A DNA stretch of 64,000 nt from Paenibacillus sp. FSL H3-0469. GTDB taxonomy: Bacteria > Bacillota > Bacilli > Paenibacillales > Paenibacillaceae. The position numbers and the translations under genes were made by a program. Numbering within the stretch: the stretch's first letter is position 1; each line of letters opens with the position of its first letter. The DNA lies in contig NZ_CP150302.1 of NCBI RefSeq assembly GCF_038051945.1, forward strand, positions 7,130,001 to 7,194,000, in the 5' to 3' direction. The notes beneath the pieces were generated by a model that saw nothing but the letters and a program-made list of their open reading frames with translations, did no database searches and had not been told where the DNA came from. Below are positions 34,816-43,952 of the stretch, one piece after another.

Positions 34816-36981
34816 ATGCAGCAGCAGGTGGACATCAAGCGGATGCTGGAGCTGGAGCAGGGACTGAAGCGCTTGAACCGCATACTGGAGGAGCAGGTCA
34901 CCGGTATAGACAGAAGCGTCGGCGGTTTGGTTCGTTCGGTGCAGGCTGCTTACCCGGAAAGTTATGTGCAGTCTCCCTCCCGCGAGGCGGATCGGTTGCT
35001 GCAGGAGCTGGCAAGGGAGGCACAGTCGCTTAGTGACCGGATAGAGCGTAAGCAATCGGCGTTACGCTGGGCGGCCGGGCAATATCAAGCTGCCGAGACG
35101 AAGGCGCAGAGTCTGGTTCATGCGACACCGGCATTCACCTGGAAGCAGGCAGGCAGCATGTTCAGCCGGTGGCTGCAAGGCCTAAGGGATCAGGCAGCAC
35201 GTGGGATTCAGGATGTCCTTCGTCATCCGCCGACGCTTAGCCGCATGATTCAGGATTTGCTGCGGAACGTCAGGGATGCTTCGGTGGACAGACAACTGCA
35301 GTCTTTTGCAGCAGATGCAGTCATCTCTGAACTGTTCCAGCAGAGAAAATCCGGCAGTCCCGCTGAACAGCAGCAGGCCCGGGAACAATTATCTAAGATT
35401 GCGGAGGCCTTGCGGGAAATAGGACGAAGTCAAGCAGCCTACTCTGTCTATGAGAAGTATGGGAACAAGACTTATATGAAGTCCGCGAACGAACATGCGG
35501 AGCGCCAGCGGGAGCTGCTGCAGAAGCTGGGCGTGGACCCGGGCTTCTATGTGAAGACCGACCTTCGGACGCAATACAAAGGTTCTCCCTTATCAGCCTG
35601 CACGTATAACCCGCTGCTGACGGACGGATCGGCGGTGCCCGCCAGTGATGAACTGCGGTTCGCCATCACACTGGGGCTGGTGAATGAGCAATATCGCGCA
35701 TGGGCGAAGAGTAATTATAAAGACATCGAGGCAGCGGTGGTTCGAGCGGAACAGATTCGCGAGCTGGAACGCCAGGTGGCAGAGTATAAGCGGCTCCATG
35801 GTCCGCCGATGACTCTGCCGGATGGCACGCCGATCACAGCGGAGAACAAAGAGAATGAGACGACCTATGCCTATTTCAAGGACAAGGTCTATGATTCCAG
35901 TAAACATACCGGAGCCGTGTACACCGCGTATTACGCTTGGGCGGAAGACACCTACGGTATGACCAAATGGCGCAAAATAGTGGTGCAGGCCGATCAGGTG
36001 ACCCAAGCTTTCGTAGGCGGCCTGATCAAATCTACAGTCATGGGCGTGGTGGACACCGCCAAGTTCGCTTTCGACTTCGTCATCGACCCGGAGAAGACGA
36101 CTCAGGAAACGATCGACAAGGTGAACTATCTCGTCAGTCACCCCGAAGTTTTGGTGGATGCCGCCAAAGCCATGTATCATGACTTCAATGAAGGCACCCC
36201 GGAGCAAAAAGCCGAAATGCTCGGCAACGCCGCATCCATCCTCGTCCCGGGCGTACCTATCGCCAAGAGCGGCATGGTCGGTAAGCTGGCCGATGCGGTG
36301 ATGGACCCGCTGAGCGATGCGGTCAAGAAAGTACCGGATGTTTTGAAAAATTGGGATTTTTCAGGGATGAACCCTTACCCGAACCGGCTAATCCCGGCAA
36401 CGCCGGGCGGCCCGGGGCCGGTGGAGATGCCGGGGCAGGTGTGGCGGAGTGAGGGGCGGGGGGAAGCTAAACTACCTAATCGTAAAATAGACAGCCTGCA
36501 TGAGAAGACTCAAAATGTAAGAGGAGATATTAACAGAGAAATAGAAAAAATAAGAAGTTCTGATGAATACAAGAATCTATCAAGAACACAGAAGGATAAA
36601 CTTGATAGAAAACTGGATAAATTAACTACTGGAAATATTGCTGTCGCAAAAGTGGAGATAACTGGTATTAAAAAGGAATTTCAAGCACATAGTCAAATTC
36701 ATTCTTCTGATAGTTTAGGTAATAACTTAGGTGATTTTACTCATTCAAAAGAAACAAAGTCCTTTGAAACCTATGTTGAAGATAGATTTCCTCGTCTCAA
36801 TGATACGGAGGCTAAAATTCTTGAAGATATTTCTTCTCAGATAAAAGACTCTAATGTTTCTGGTAAAATAGATTTATATACTGAATTAGACGCCTGTCAA
36901 AGTTGCACAAATTTAATTATGGAATTTAGACGTAAGTTCCCTAATATTAAGCTTAATGTTTATTCTGAAAATATGAGATAA
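34816..36981 (+). CDS. Polymorphic toxin 1: constant N-terminus plus BURPS668_1122-like deaminase domain
   Basis: A 721-aa T7SS-type effector. Residues 1-548 are the constant region shared with four paralogs: a WXG100/LXG-like helical N-terminus with W-AAGQYQAAE (a YxxxE element), a long helical middle, then GTPEQKAEMLGNAASILVPGVP. The junction NPYPNRLIPATPGGPGP...GQVWRSEG ends at about 548. The C-terminal ~173 residues look like a nucleic-acid deaminase: AHSQIHSSDSLG, NDTEAKILEDI, and TELDACQSCTNLI with zinc cysteines C694 and C697, as in the BURPS668_1122 group. GC content drops sharply at the junction. GGAGGTGA precedes the ATG. The immunity candidate starts 11 bp after. Confidence 0.82.
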   Translation: MQQQVDIKRMLELEQGLKRLNRILEEQVTGIDRSVGGLVRSVQAAYPESYVQSPSREADRLLQELAREAQSLSDRIERKQSALRWAAGQYQAAETKAQSLVHATPAFTWKQAGSMFSRWLQGLRDQAARGIQDVLRHPPTLSRMIQDLLRNVRDASVDRQLQSFAADAVISELFQQRKSGSPAEQQQAREQLSKIAEALREIGRSQAAYSVYEKYGNKTYMKSANEHAERQRELLQKLGVDPGFYVKTDLRTQYKGSPLSACTYNPLLTDGSAVPASDELRFAITLGLVNEQYRAWAKSNYKDIEAAVVRAEQIRELERQVAEYKRLHGPPMTLPDGTPITAENKENETTYAYFKDKVYDSSKHTGAVYTAYYAWAEDTYGMTKWRKIVVQADQVTQAFVGGLIKSTVMGVVDTAKFAFDFVIDPEKTTQETIDKVNYLVSHPEVLVDAAKAMYHDFNEGTPEQKAEMLGNAASILVPGVPIAKSGMVGKLADAVMDPLSDAVKKVPDVLKNWDFSGMNPYPNRLIPATPGGPGPVEMPGQVWRSEGRGEAKLPNRKIDSLHEKTQNVRGDINREIEKIRSSDEYKNLSRTQKDKLDRKLDKLTTGNIAVAKVEITGIKKEFQAHSQIHSSDSLGNNLGDFTHSKETKSFETYVEDRFPRLNDTEAKILEDISSQIKDSNVSGKIDLYTELDACQSCTNLIMEFRRKFPNIKLNVYSENMR

Positions 36982-36992
36982 GGAATGATAAT

Positions 36993-37409
36993 ATGAGCAT
37001 AATTAAATATGAAAGAATTAGAAATTCTGTAATGTTGGACTTTGAGGAATATATTGAAGAAGAGGGTTTAAATGTGGCGCAGGTTTCAGCGAAAATTTTA
37101 GAAGAAGATTGGAGAAGAGTAAATGTTAGTTTGTTTACTAAAACATTATATTTTGTTTCTATTGCTATAGAGAGTTTGAAATATAAAGAAATTGCTGACT
37201 TTATATATTCTAAACTGGAAATTTATCTTAAAGAAACAAAGTTTGAGGAGCATATAGATAAAAACGACATTGAAAAACTGATGCAAGACATTCAAATCTG
37301 TAAAAAGCTAATTGATAATAAAGGGGAATATAAAATCAGGGAAACAAGCGATTCTACTAAAATAGGGGTAGATTACATCTTAGGTTTGAAGGCGGATTTG
37401 TTATTGTAA
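36993..37409 (+). CDS. Immunity protein candidate for toxin 1 (Imm3-like)
   Basis: A 138-aa, mostly helical, AT-rich gene starting 11 bp after the deaminase toxin. The pattern YERIRNSVMLDFEEYIEEEGLNVAQVSAKILEEDW recalls Imm3-type immunity proteins, but this is from memory of the pattern only. It should bind and block the toxin in the producing cell. AAGGA precedes ATG 36993. A repeat and stub region follows. Confidence 0.65.
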   Translation: MSIIKYERIRNSVMLDFEEYIEEEGLNVAQVSAKILEEDWRRVNVSLFTKTLYFVSIAIESLKYKEIADFIYSKLEIYLKETKFEEHIDKNDIEKLMQDIQICKKLIDNKGEYKIRETSDSTKIGVDYILGLKADLLL

Positions 37410-37422
37410 CGAAAAAGTGGCA

Positions 37423-37630
37423 GGAGCTACCCAGTGTCGAATGAGCCCAATTCGACCAAAAACATAGTTAACCCATGTAATACCCGTATAAAGATTTCTT
37501 TGTTTCGGTTGTGCGTACGAAAGGCTTGAATTTCATACCCTGAATAATGCTATTCCGTTACATTGAACAGGTCGATTATGGTGAGATACAACTATGATGG
37601 GCCTGTTTTATCGGTGATATATTTTTTATG
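37423..37630. repeat. Inter-cassette repeat, longest copy
   Basis: Elements shared with 46604-46737: GCTACCCAGTG-CGAAT, ACCCATGTAATA, ACCCTGAATAATGCTA-TCCGTTACATT and the hairpin AACAGGTCGATTATGGTGAGATAC. Partial copies lie at 43901-43953, 50113-50222 and about 50578-50620. It marks cassette borders and includes a terminator-like hairpin. Confidence 0.7.
37566..37609 (+). terminator. Terminator-like hairpin of the inter-cassette repeat (copy 1)
   Basis: AACAGG (37566-37571) pairs with CCTGTT (37602-37607), with TATGGTG and ACTATG inner elements and a TTTT run. The same hairpin recurs at 46681-46724 and 50167-50213 with compensating or neutral changes. Confidence 0.6.
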
Positions 37631-37737
37631 GGTTAAACCTTAAAGCGTATCGTTAATTCTGATTATCGTAACGGCGGGAAGGAAACATAACAAAGTTATC
37701 CGACATGTCAAAGTATCGAAACAAGAACAAGCCATAT

Positions 37738-37902
37738 ACGGACAAAACATGAATCAGATTACAGAGGAGACCTGCGCTAAGTTTGTTATTAATCCGCAAC
37801 AAGCTGGCTTACCACACTCTAGACTTTATTCAAGGCATTACAGCACTGGACGGCATGACCATCACAGTGAAGGGCTCCATGTTCGATGATTTGAATAACT
37901 AA
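37738..37902 (+). pseudogene. Stub of the 905-aa gene's 3' end before toxin 2
   Basis: Matches the parent gene around 34537-34786: CAGATTAC-GA-GAGACC-GCG, then an internal deletion, then AAGCTGGCTTA and a tail ending GGCTCCATGTTCGATGA-TTGAATAACTA. The frame is broken by the deletion and substitutions. The stop is at 37900-37902 and toxin 2 starts 30 bp later, exactly as in the parent arrangement. Confidence 0.8.
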
Positions 37903-37932
37903 GACGCTGTACTCGTACTCTGGAGGTGAACT

Positions 37933-40053
37933 ATGCAGCAGCAGGTGGACATCAAGCGGATGCTGGAGCTGGAGCAGGGAATGAAGCGCTTGAATCGCAT
38001 ACTGGAGGAGCAGGTCACCGGTACGGACAGAAACGTTGGTGGTTTGATCCGTTCGGTGCAGGCTGCTTATCCGGAAAGTTATGTGCAGTCTCCCTCCCGC
38101 GAGGCGATCCGGTTGCTGCAGGAGTTGGGACGGGAGGCGAAGTCGCTTAGTGAACGGTTAGAGCGCAAGCAATCAGCACTCAGATGGGCGGCTGGGCAAT
38201 ATCAGTCGGCAGAATCGAAAGCGCAGAGTCTGTTAAAAGCTACACCAGCATTCACCTGGAAGCAGGCAGGCAGCATGTTCAGCCGGTGGTTGCAAGGCAT
38301 ACGGGATCAGGCCGCGCACGGAATTCAGGATGTCCTTCGTCATCCGCCGACGCTTAGCCGCATGATTCAGGATTTGCTGCGGAACGTCAGGGACGCTTCG
38401 GTGGACAGACAACTGCAGTCTTTTGCAGCAGATGCAGTCATCTCTGAACTGTTCCAGCAGAGAGAATCCGGCAGTCCCGCCGAACAGCAGCAGGCAAGGG
38501 AACAATTGTCCAAGATTGCGGAGGCGTTACGGGAAATCGGGCGGAGCCAAGCAGCCTACTCTGTCTATGAGAAGTACGGGAACAAGACTTATATGAAGTC
38601 CGCGAACGAACATGCGGAGCATCAGCGTGAGCTGCTACAAAAGCTGGGCGTAGACCCAGGCTTCTATGCGAAGACTGACCTGCGGACGCAATACAAGGGC
38701 TCCCCCTTATCGGCCTGCACGTATAATCCGCTGTTAACGGACGGATCGGCGGTGCCCGCCAGTGATGAACTGCGGTTCGCCATCACCCTGGGACTGGTGA
38801 ATGAGCAATACCGCGAGTGGGCAAAAGCGAATTACAAGGACATCGAAGCAGCGGTGATTAGAGCGGAACAGATTCGCGAGCTGGAACGAAAGGTGGCAGA
38901 GTATAAGCGGCTTTATGGGCCGCCGATGACGTTACCGGATGGCACGCCGATCACAGCGAAGAACAAAGAGAACGAGACGACCTTTGCCTATTTCAAGGAC
39001 AAGGTCTATGATCCGAGTAAACATACCGGAGCCGTGTACACCGCGTATTATGCTTGGGCGGAAGACACCTACGGCATGACCGAATGGCGCAAAATAGTGG
39101 TGCAGGCCGATCAGGTAACCCAAGCCTTCGTCGGCGGCCTGATCAAATCCACAGTCATGGGCGTGGTAGACACCGCCAAGTTCGCGTTCGACTTCGTCAT
39201 CGACCCGGAGAAGACGACCCAGGAAACGATCGACAAGGTGAACTACCTCGTCAATAATCCCGAAGTTCTGGTGGATGCAGCCAAAGCCATGTATCATAAT
39301 TTCAATGAAGGCACCCCGGAGCAAAAAGCCGAAATGCTCGGCAACGCCGCTTCTATTCTCGTCCCGGGCGTACCTATCGCCAAGAGCGGCGTGGTCGGCA
39401 AGGTGGCCGATGCAGTGATGGACCCGTTGACTGATGCGATGAAGAAAGTACCGGATGCCTTGAAAAACTGGAATTTCCCAGGGATGAACCCTTACCCGAA
39501 CCGGTTGATCCCGGCAACGCCGGGCGGCCCGGGCCCGGTGGAAGTGCCGGGGCAGGTGTGGCGGAGTGAGGGGACGCCAAAAGCAGGCTTAGACAAAATT
39601 AGAGAAACTGCTCCGGATTACTATGAAGAATTGACAGACAAATATGGAGATAAGGGAAGATACTATGCTAGGTCACCAGAAGAGTATGAAAGTTTGGCAA
39701 AAGATCCAGCAAAAAACTTTAAAATAAACGAAAAATCAAAAGTTGAGAGACTAGCAGGCTTAGAGTTAGAGGCGAGAGGAGACCTACCTGGTCCTATAGT
39801 TAGAGATACCAATCCAGCAGGTGCAGAATTTATTGATGCAACAGGTGTAAAGTGGGACGTTAAAGGATGGTATTCAAAATTTGCACCAAAAGGTTATACT
39901 CTGGAAAAGGCAATTGCTGATATAGAAGAATCTCTTTCAAAAGGTGAGAATGTTATCATCGATTCATCAAAAATGTTCCCAGAGCATATAGACGAAGTAC
40001 GCGAAGCAGTGAAAGAATTGGGATTAAGTGATAAATTGCTTTGGTGGCCATAA
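37933..40053 (+). CDS. Polymorphic toxin 2: constant N-terminus plus restriction-endonuclease-like domain
   Basis: A 706-aa paralog of toxin 1. Residues 1-547 are the constant region and junction. The C-terminal ~159 residues carry LEARGDLPGP, then NPAGAEFIDATGVKWDVKGW, with E632, D642 and K644 arranged like a PD-(D/E)xK nuclease core, and end KELGLSDKLLWWP. This fits nuclease domains found in CDI-type toxins. The activity, DNA or RNA cleavage, is inferred. The start has GGAGGTGA upstream; the gene follows a stub of the 905-aa gene. A pentapeptide-repeat protein is encoded 22 bp downstream. Confidence 0.78.
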   Translation: MQQQVDIKRMLELEQGMKRLNRILEEQVTGTDRNVGGLIRSVQAAYPESYVQSPSREAIRLLQELGREAKSLSERLERKQSALRWAAGQYQSAESKAQSLLKATPAFTWKQAGSMFSRWLQGIRDQAAHGIQDVLRHPPTLSRMIQDLLRNVRDASVDRQLQSFAADAVISELFQQRESGSPAEQQQAREQLSKIAEALREIGRSQAAYSVYEKYGNKTYMKSANEHAEHQRELLQKLGVDPGFYAKTDLRTQYKGSPLSACTYNPLLTDGSAVPASDELRFAITLGLVNEQYREWAKANYKDIEAAVIRAEQIRELERKVAEYKRLYGPPMTLPDGTPITAKNKENETTFAYFKDKVYDPSKHTGAVYTAYYAWAEDTYGMTEWRKIVVQADQVTQAFVGGLIKSTVMGVVDTAKFAFDFVIDPEKTTQETIDKVNYLVNNPEVLVDAAKAMYHNFNEGTPEQKAEMLGNAASILVPGVPIAKSGVVGKVADAVMDPLTDAMKKVPDALKNWNFPGMNPYPNRLIPATPGGPGPVEVPGQVWRSEGTPKAGLDKIRETAPDYYEELTDKYGDKGRYYARSPEEYESLAKDPAKNFKINEKSKVERLAGLELEARGDLPGPIVRDTNPAGAEFIDATGVKWDVKGWYSKFAPKGYTLEKAIADIEESLSKGENVIIDSSKMFPEHIDEVREAVKELGLSDKLLWWP

Positions 40054-40075
40054 AGTATGCGAAAGGAAGTATTAC

Positions 40076-40663
40076 ATGGATGATAATATGTTTTTAAAAC
40101 ATCATAAATGGGCAGAATCGGAAGGTAGTATTGGAGAAAAATTAGAAATTGTGAATGAAGAATTAAAACAACTGAATCTTACAGGGATGAACCTGAGTTG
40201 TTCAGAGATTGTAGAGTCAAATATGAGCAATTCCTTTTTGACAAATGTTGATATGAGTGATTGCTATTTTTTAAGTACCTCATTCGAAAGAACGATTTTC
40301 TCTGAATGCATACTGAGTAAAACAGTATTTGATTACGCAACCCTAAAACATTCAAATATAAGAAATTGTGTAGGCATAAAAGCGTCTTTTGATGATACAG
40401 ACCTTAGCTTTGCTAATGTATCTCAATCTGACTTGAGGCGAGCATCATTTCGAAGAGCAAATTTAAGCTACGCAAAGTTTTCTAATGTTGATATAACAAA
40501 CGCTCTACTTGATGGAGCACTTCTTTATGGCACTAGTTTTGAAGAAATAAACGGGATTGATGAAGTGTCTGCCAAACATATTTTTATTGGAACAGAAGAG
40601 AAACCAATAAGGTTGGAAGGGGAAGATATTAAAAAGTGGTTAATGGAGCAGATGAGAGGATAA
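40076..40663 (+). CDS. Pentapeptide-repeat protein, immunity candidate for toxin 2
   Basis: A 195-aa protein with a run of pentapeptide repeats from about residue 35 to 150: LNLTGMNLSCSEIVESNMSNS, TIFSECILSKTVF, TDLSFANVSQSDLRRASF, ANLSYAKFSNVDI. These fold as a right-handed square beta-helix; some members (Qnr, MfpA) mimic DNA. In the immunity position of a nuclease-like toxin this suggests either direct binding or DNA mimicry. GAAAGGA precedes ATG 40076. The C-terminus KHIFIGTEEKPIRLEGEDIKKWL is outside the repeats. A terminator follows. Confidence 0.85.
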   Translation: MDDNMFLKHHKWAESEGSIGEKLEIVNEELKQLNLTGMNLSCSEIVESNMSNSFLTNVDMSDCYFLSTSFERTIFSECILSKTVFDYATLKHSNIRNCVGIKASFDDTDLSFANVSQSDLRRASFRRANLSYAKFSNVDITNALLDGALLYGTSFEEINGIDEVSAKHIFIGTEEKPIRLEGEDIKKWLMEQMRG

Positions 40664-40692
40664 TATCTTCATTGAACACTTGATAAACTTTC

Positions 40693-40737
40693 AAAAGCTC
40701 TTTCCAATTTGTTTTATGAGTAGGAATGAGCTTTTTT
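40693..40737 (+). terminator. Intrinsic terminator after cassette 2
   Basis: AAAAGCTCTTTCC (40693-40705) pairs with GGAATGAGCTTTT (40723-40735), one mismatch, followed by further T residues. Confidence 0.75.
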
Positions 40738-40828
40738 GGATATACCTGCTCTACTCGTAAAGCGGAGGGAATCTTGGGATTGGTGAAGAAAGACGGAGAA
40801 ACGAAGCGAGAAAGTGGAGGGGGTTGGA

Positions 40829-41272
40829 ATGGATTTTTTAAAAGACGGTGATATCAGGACTTTCTTGTTGATCTTAGAAGAAAATTTATACCCAATGAAA
40901 CCTTGCAATGAAGATGAAATTTTAAAATTGAAGAAACTAATGCCAACCAAAGAACTCCCCTTAACTTATTTGGAATTTATGTGTAAAGCCGGCAATGGGA
41001 TTGAGTTTTTGGCAGGTACACATTATTCAATGAAATATATATTAGAACTTAAAGAATGGGCAGTTGAACTTTTGGATGAAAATAATTTTCCGAAGAAATT
41101 AACAGATAATCAGTTTGTATTCATGATACATCAAGGATATATGTTTTGGTATTTTAACTTGGATGAGGGTGATAACCCACCTGTGTATCATTATGATGAA
41201 AGTTTGGATCTAATTGATTTCAGGAAAGTTAGTGATAAACTTTCGGGATTTTTAATTTCACTGTATGACTGA
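40829..41272 (+). CDS. SMI1/KNR4 (SUKH) family immunity-like protein
   Basis: A 147-aa protein with the SUKH pattern: EDEILKLKKLMPTKELPLTYLEFMCKAGNGIEF near the N-terminus and a late FMIHQGYMFWYFNLDEGDNPPVYHYDE segment. SUKH proteins are common immunity proteins against nucleases. It does not follow a toxin directly; it precedes toxin 3 by 20 bp and may be left over from a lost cassette, or may protect against a non-self toxin. GGAGGGGG lies just before ATG 40829; the frame extends upstream to 40814 without a better site. Confidence 0.8.
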   Translation: MDFLKDGDIRTFLLILEENLYPMKPCNEDEILKLKKLMPTKELPLTYLEFMCKAGNGIEFLAGTHYSMKYILELKEWAVELLDENNFPKKLTDNQFVFMIHQGYMFWYFNLDEGDNPPVYHYDESLDLIDFRKVSDKLSGFLISLYD

Positions 41273-41292
41273 TGCATCTCTGGAGGTGAAGC

Positions 41293-43404
41293 ATGCAGCA
41301 GCAGGTGGAGATCAAGCGGATGCTGGAGCAGGAGCAGGGACTGAAGCGCTTGAATCGTATACTGGAGGAGCAGGTCACGGGAATGGACAGAAGCGTTGGC
41401 GGTCAGGTTCGTTCGGTGCAGGCTGCTTACCCGGAAAGTTATGTGCAGTCTCCCTCCCGCGAGGCGATCCGGTTGCTGCAGGAGTTGGGACGGGAGGCGC
41501 AGTCGCTTAGTGACCGGATAGAGCGCAAGCATTCGGCCTTACGCTGGGCAGCCGGGCAATATCAATCTGCCGAAACGAAGGCGCAGAGTCTGTTAAAAAC
41601 TACACCGGCTTTCACCTGGAAGCAGGCAGGCAGCCTGTTCAGCCGGTGGTTGCAAGGCATACGGGATCAGGCCGCGCACGGAATTCAGGATGTCCTTCGT
41701 CATCCGCCGACGCTTAGCCGCATGATTCAGGATTTGCTGCGGAACGTCAGGGATGCTTCGGTGGACAGACAACTGCAGTCTTTTGCAGCAGATGCAGTCA
41801 TCTCTGAACTGTTCCAGCAGAGAAAATCCGGCAGTCCCGCTGAACAGCAGCAGGCCCGGGAACAATTATCTAAGATTGCGGAGGCCTTGCGGGAAATAGG
41901 ACGAAGTCAAGCAGCCTACTCTGTCTATGAGAAGTATGGGAACAAGACTTATATGAAGTCCGCGAACGAACATGCGGAGCGCCAGCGGGAGCTGCTGCAG
42001 AAGCTGGGCGTGGACCCGGGCTTCTATGTGAAGACCGACCTTCGGACGCAATACAAAGGTTCTCCCTTATCAGCCTGCACGTATAACCCGCTGCTGACGG
42101 ACGGATCGGCGGTGCCCGCCAGTGATGAACTGCGGTTCGCCATCACACTGGGGCTGGTGAATGAGCAATATCGCGCATGGGCGAAGAGTAATTATAAAGA
42201 CATCGAGGCAGCGGTGGTTCGAGCGGAACAGATTCGCGAGCTGGAACGCCAGGTGGCAGAGTATAAGCGGCTTTATGGGCCGCCGATGACTTTGCCGGAT
42301 GGCACGCCGATCACAGCGGAGAACAAAGAGAATGAGACAACCTTTGCCTATTTCAAGGACAAGGTCTATGATCCCAGTAAACAAACCGGAGCCGTGTACA
42401 CCGCGTATTATGCTTGGGCGGAAGACACCTACGGTATGACCGAATGGCGCAAAATAGTGGTGCAGGCCGATCAGGTAACCCAAGCCTTTGTAGGCGGCCT
42501 GATCAAATCTACAGTCATGGGCGTGGTGGACACCGCTAAGTTCGCTTTTGACTTCGTCATCGACCCGGAGAAGACGACCCAGGAAACGATCGACAAGGTG
42601 AACTACCTCGTCAATAATCCCGAAGTTCTGGTGGATGCGGCCAAAGCCATGTATCATGACTTCAATGAAGGCACCCCGGAGCAAAAAGCCGAAATGCTCG
42701 GCAACGCCGCGTCCATCCTCGTCCCGGGCGTACCTATCGCCAAGAGCGGCGTGGTCGGCAAGCTGGCCGACGCGGTGATGGACCCGCTGACTGATGCGGT
42801 GAAGAAAGTGCCGGATGCCTTGAAAAACTGGAATTTCCTAGGGATGAACCCTTACCCGAACCGGTTGATTCCGGCCACGCCGGGCGGCCCGGGCCCGGTG
42901 GAAGTGCCGGGGCAGGTGTGGCGGAGTGAGGGGAGGGGGAATATCCCAAACACTAAACTTACCGAGCCTTCTTTACCTAAAGGTGGAAAACCTAAAGGAA
43001 ACTACACAATAGGTGACTCACATGGTATTAAGAAAGAGAGTGAAACAGCCGATCTAATGGCAGATCAAGGTTATGACATTAAAATATTAGATGAAGTAAA
43101 CGGTGGTAATGGATTCGGAATAAAAGAGTCGTCAAATCCGGATTTCTTAATTGAAGGTAAGGTATTTGACTGTTATGCACCAACAATAGAAACGAATCTA
43201 GATAATATTCTTAGAAACACTACAAAAAAGACTAAAACACAAGCAGAAAGAATAGTTCTAAATTTAGATCAGTTCCCTTCAGAAAAAGTCGCCGAAATTA
43301 TTCAGGGGATTTTAAGAAAAGCAAATTCAGACGGTGATTTGAAGAACTTAAAAGAACTATTTATTGTGAAAGATGGGGAAATTACAAGAGTATTTGGAGG
43401 ATAG
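41293..43404 (+). CDS. Polymorphic toxin 3: constant N-terminus plus CdiA_C-type tRNase domain
   Basis: A 703-aa paralog. Residues 1-547 are the constant region and junction. The C-terminal ~156 residues match the CdiA C-terminal tRNase pattern: ESETADLMADQGYDIKIL, NPDFLIEGKVFDCYAP (D617, E621, K623), then QAERIVLNLDQFPSEKV. This is an RNase domain known from contact-dependent inhibition systems; here it is attached to a T7SS-style carrier. A tract of about 590 bp (41683-42272) is base-for-base identical to toxin 1. No stub precedes it. The start has GGAGGTGA; the immunity candidate starts five bases after the stop. Confidence 0.85.
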   Translation: MQQQVEIKRMLEQEQGLKRLNRILEEQVTGMDRSVGGQVRSVQAAYPESYVQSPSREAIRLLQELGREAQSLSDRIERKHSALRWAAGQYQSAETKAQSLLKTTPAFTWKQAGSLFSRWLQGIRDQAAHGIQDVLRHPPTLSRMIQDLLRNVRDASVDRQLQSFAADAVISELFQQRKSGSPAEQQQAREQLSKIAEALREIGRSQAAYSVYEKYGNKTYMKSANEHAERQRELLQKLGVDPGFYVKTDLRTQYKGSPLSACTYNPLLTDGSAVPASDELRFAITLGLVNEQYRAWAKSNYKDIEAAVVRAEQIRELERQVAEYKRLYGPPMTLPDGTPITAENKENETTFAYFKDKVYDPSKQTGAVYTAYYAWAEDTYGMTEWRKIVVQADQVTQAFVGGLIKSTVMGVVDTAKFAFDFVIDPEKTTQETIDKVNYLVNNPEVLVDAAKAMYHDFNEGTPEQKAEMLGNAASILVPGVPIAKSGVVGKLADAVMDPLTDAVKKVPDALKNWNFLGMNPYPNRLIPATPGGPGPVEVPGQVWRSEGRGNIPNTKLTEPSLPKGGKPKGNYTIGDSHGIKKESETADLMADQGYDIKILDEVNGGNGFGIKESSNPDFLIEGKVFDCYAPTIETNLDNILRNTTKKTKTQAERIVLNLDQFPSEKVAEIIQGILRKANSDGDLKNLKELFIVKDGEITRVFGG

Positions 43405-43409
43405 ATGTA

Positions 43410-43883
43410 ATGGACTATGAATTGTTTCTACTATCTAATGTAAGTAATAATTCATTAGGTGAAATGCTGGAAAGATTTACGACTGCGTGTGGGGACAAGA
43501 AGGCCTCATTGAGTTGTAACGATGAGGAAATAGTTATTGGCTCTGAGCTATTTGCATTGGCTCTTGAAATTGAAGATATTTCTGATATCGCTTTTGTTAG
43601 AAATCATTATAACTTAGATGTAAATGTTTGTATCAGAATTCAATTGTTTGGAAATACGTTTTATCAAGGACTAGAGCTTTTGTTTAAAATTATGGGAAGG
43701 CTTATAAGACATATTGATGGTAACCTATTATTTCTAGAAGATGGTTCAGCTCAGTTGCTTAGAATGGAGAATGGTCAGCTAATTGTCAATAACGCTTTAG
43801 ACCAGTATCAGACGAAATATTTAACCACAAGCCTACTTAGTCTACTTGACCGTCCTTACGTTGAAAAAGAATTGTCTAACTAA
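43410..43883 (+). CDS. Immunity protein candidate for toxin 3 (SitI3-like)
   Basis: A 157-aa, AT-rich gene starting five bases after toxin 3. The layout MDYELFLLSNVSNNSLGEMLERF, then NVCIRIQLFGNTFYQG, then LFLEDGSAQLLRMENGQLIVNN recalls SitI3-type immunity proteins; this is a pattern judgement. The role is inferred from position. TTGGAGGAT lies upstream of ATG 43410. Confidence 0.65.
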   Translation: MDYELFLLSNVSNNSLGEMLERFTTACGDKKASLSCNDEEIVIGSELFALALEIEDISDIAFVRNHYNLDVNVCIRIQLFGNTFYQGLELLFKIMGRLIRHIDGNLLFLEDGSAQLLRMENGQLIVNNALDQYQTKYLTTSLLSLLDRPYVEKELSN

Positions 43884-43952
43884 GATGTAATCTGAGTCAT
43901 CTGCGGGGCCACCCAATACCGAATGAACCCATCATTCAACGATAGGTTCTAG

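Larger units (their letters stand above)
37410..37932. other. Inter-cassette region 1: repeat, hairpin and gene stub
   Basis: 523 bp without an intact gene between toxin modules 1 and 2. From left to right: a segment beginning GGAGCTACCCAGTGTCGAAT that has a counterpart at 46604; the AACAGGTC...GGCCTGTTTT hairpin (37566-37609); and a degenerate stub of the 905-aa gene's 3' end (37738-37902). Confidence 0.7.

Noticed and set aside
42070..42684. Minus-strand frames of ~200 codons within each toxin carrier region (also 35593-36207, 44824-45690, 47650-48534)
   Set aside because: They recur only because the plus-strand carrier is repeated five times. No ribosome binding sites; composition matches antisense of a high-GC gene.
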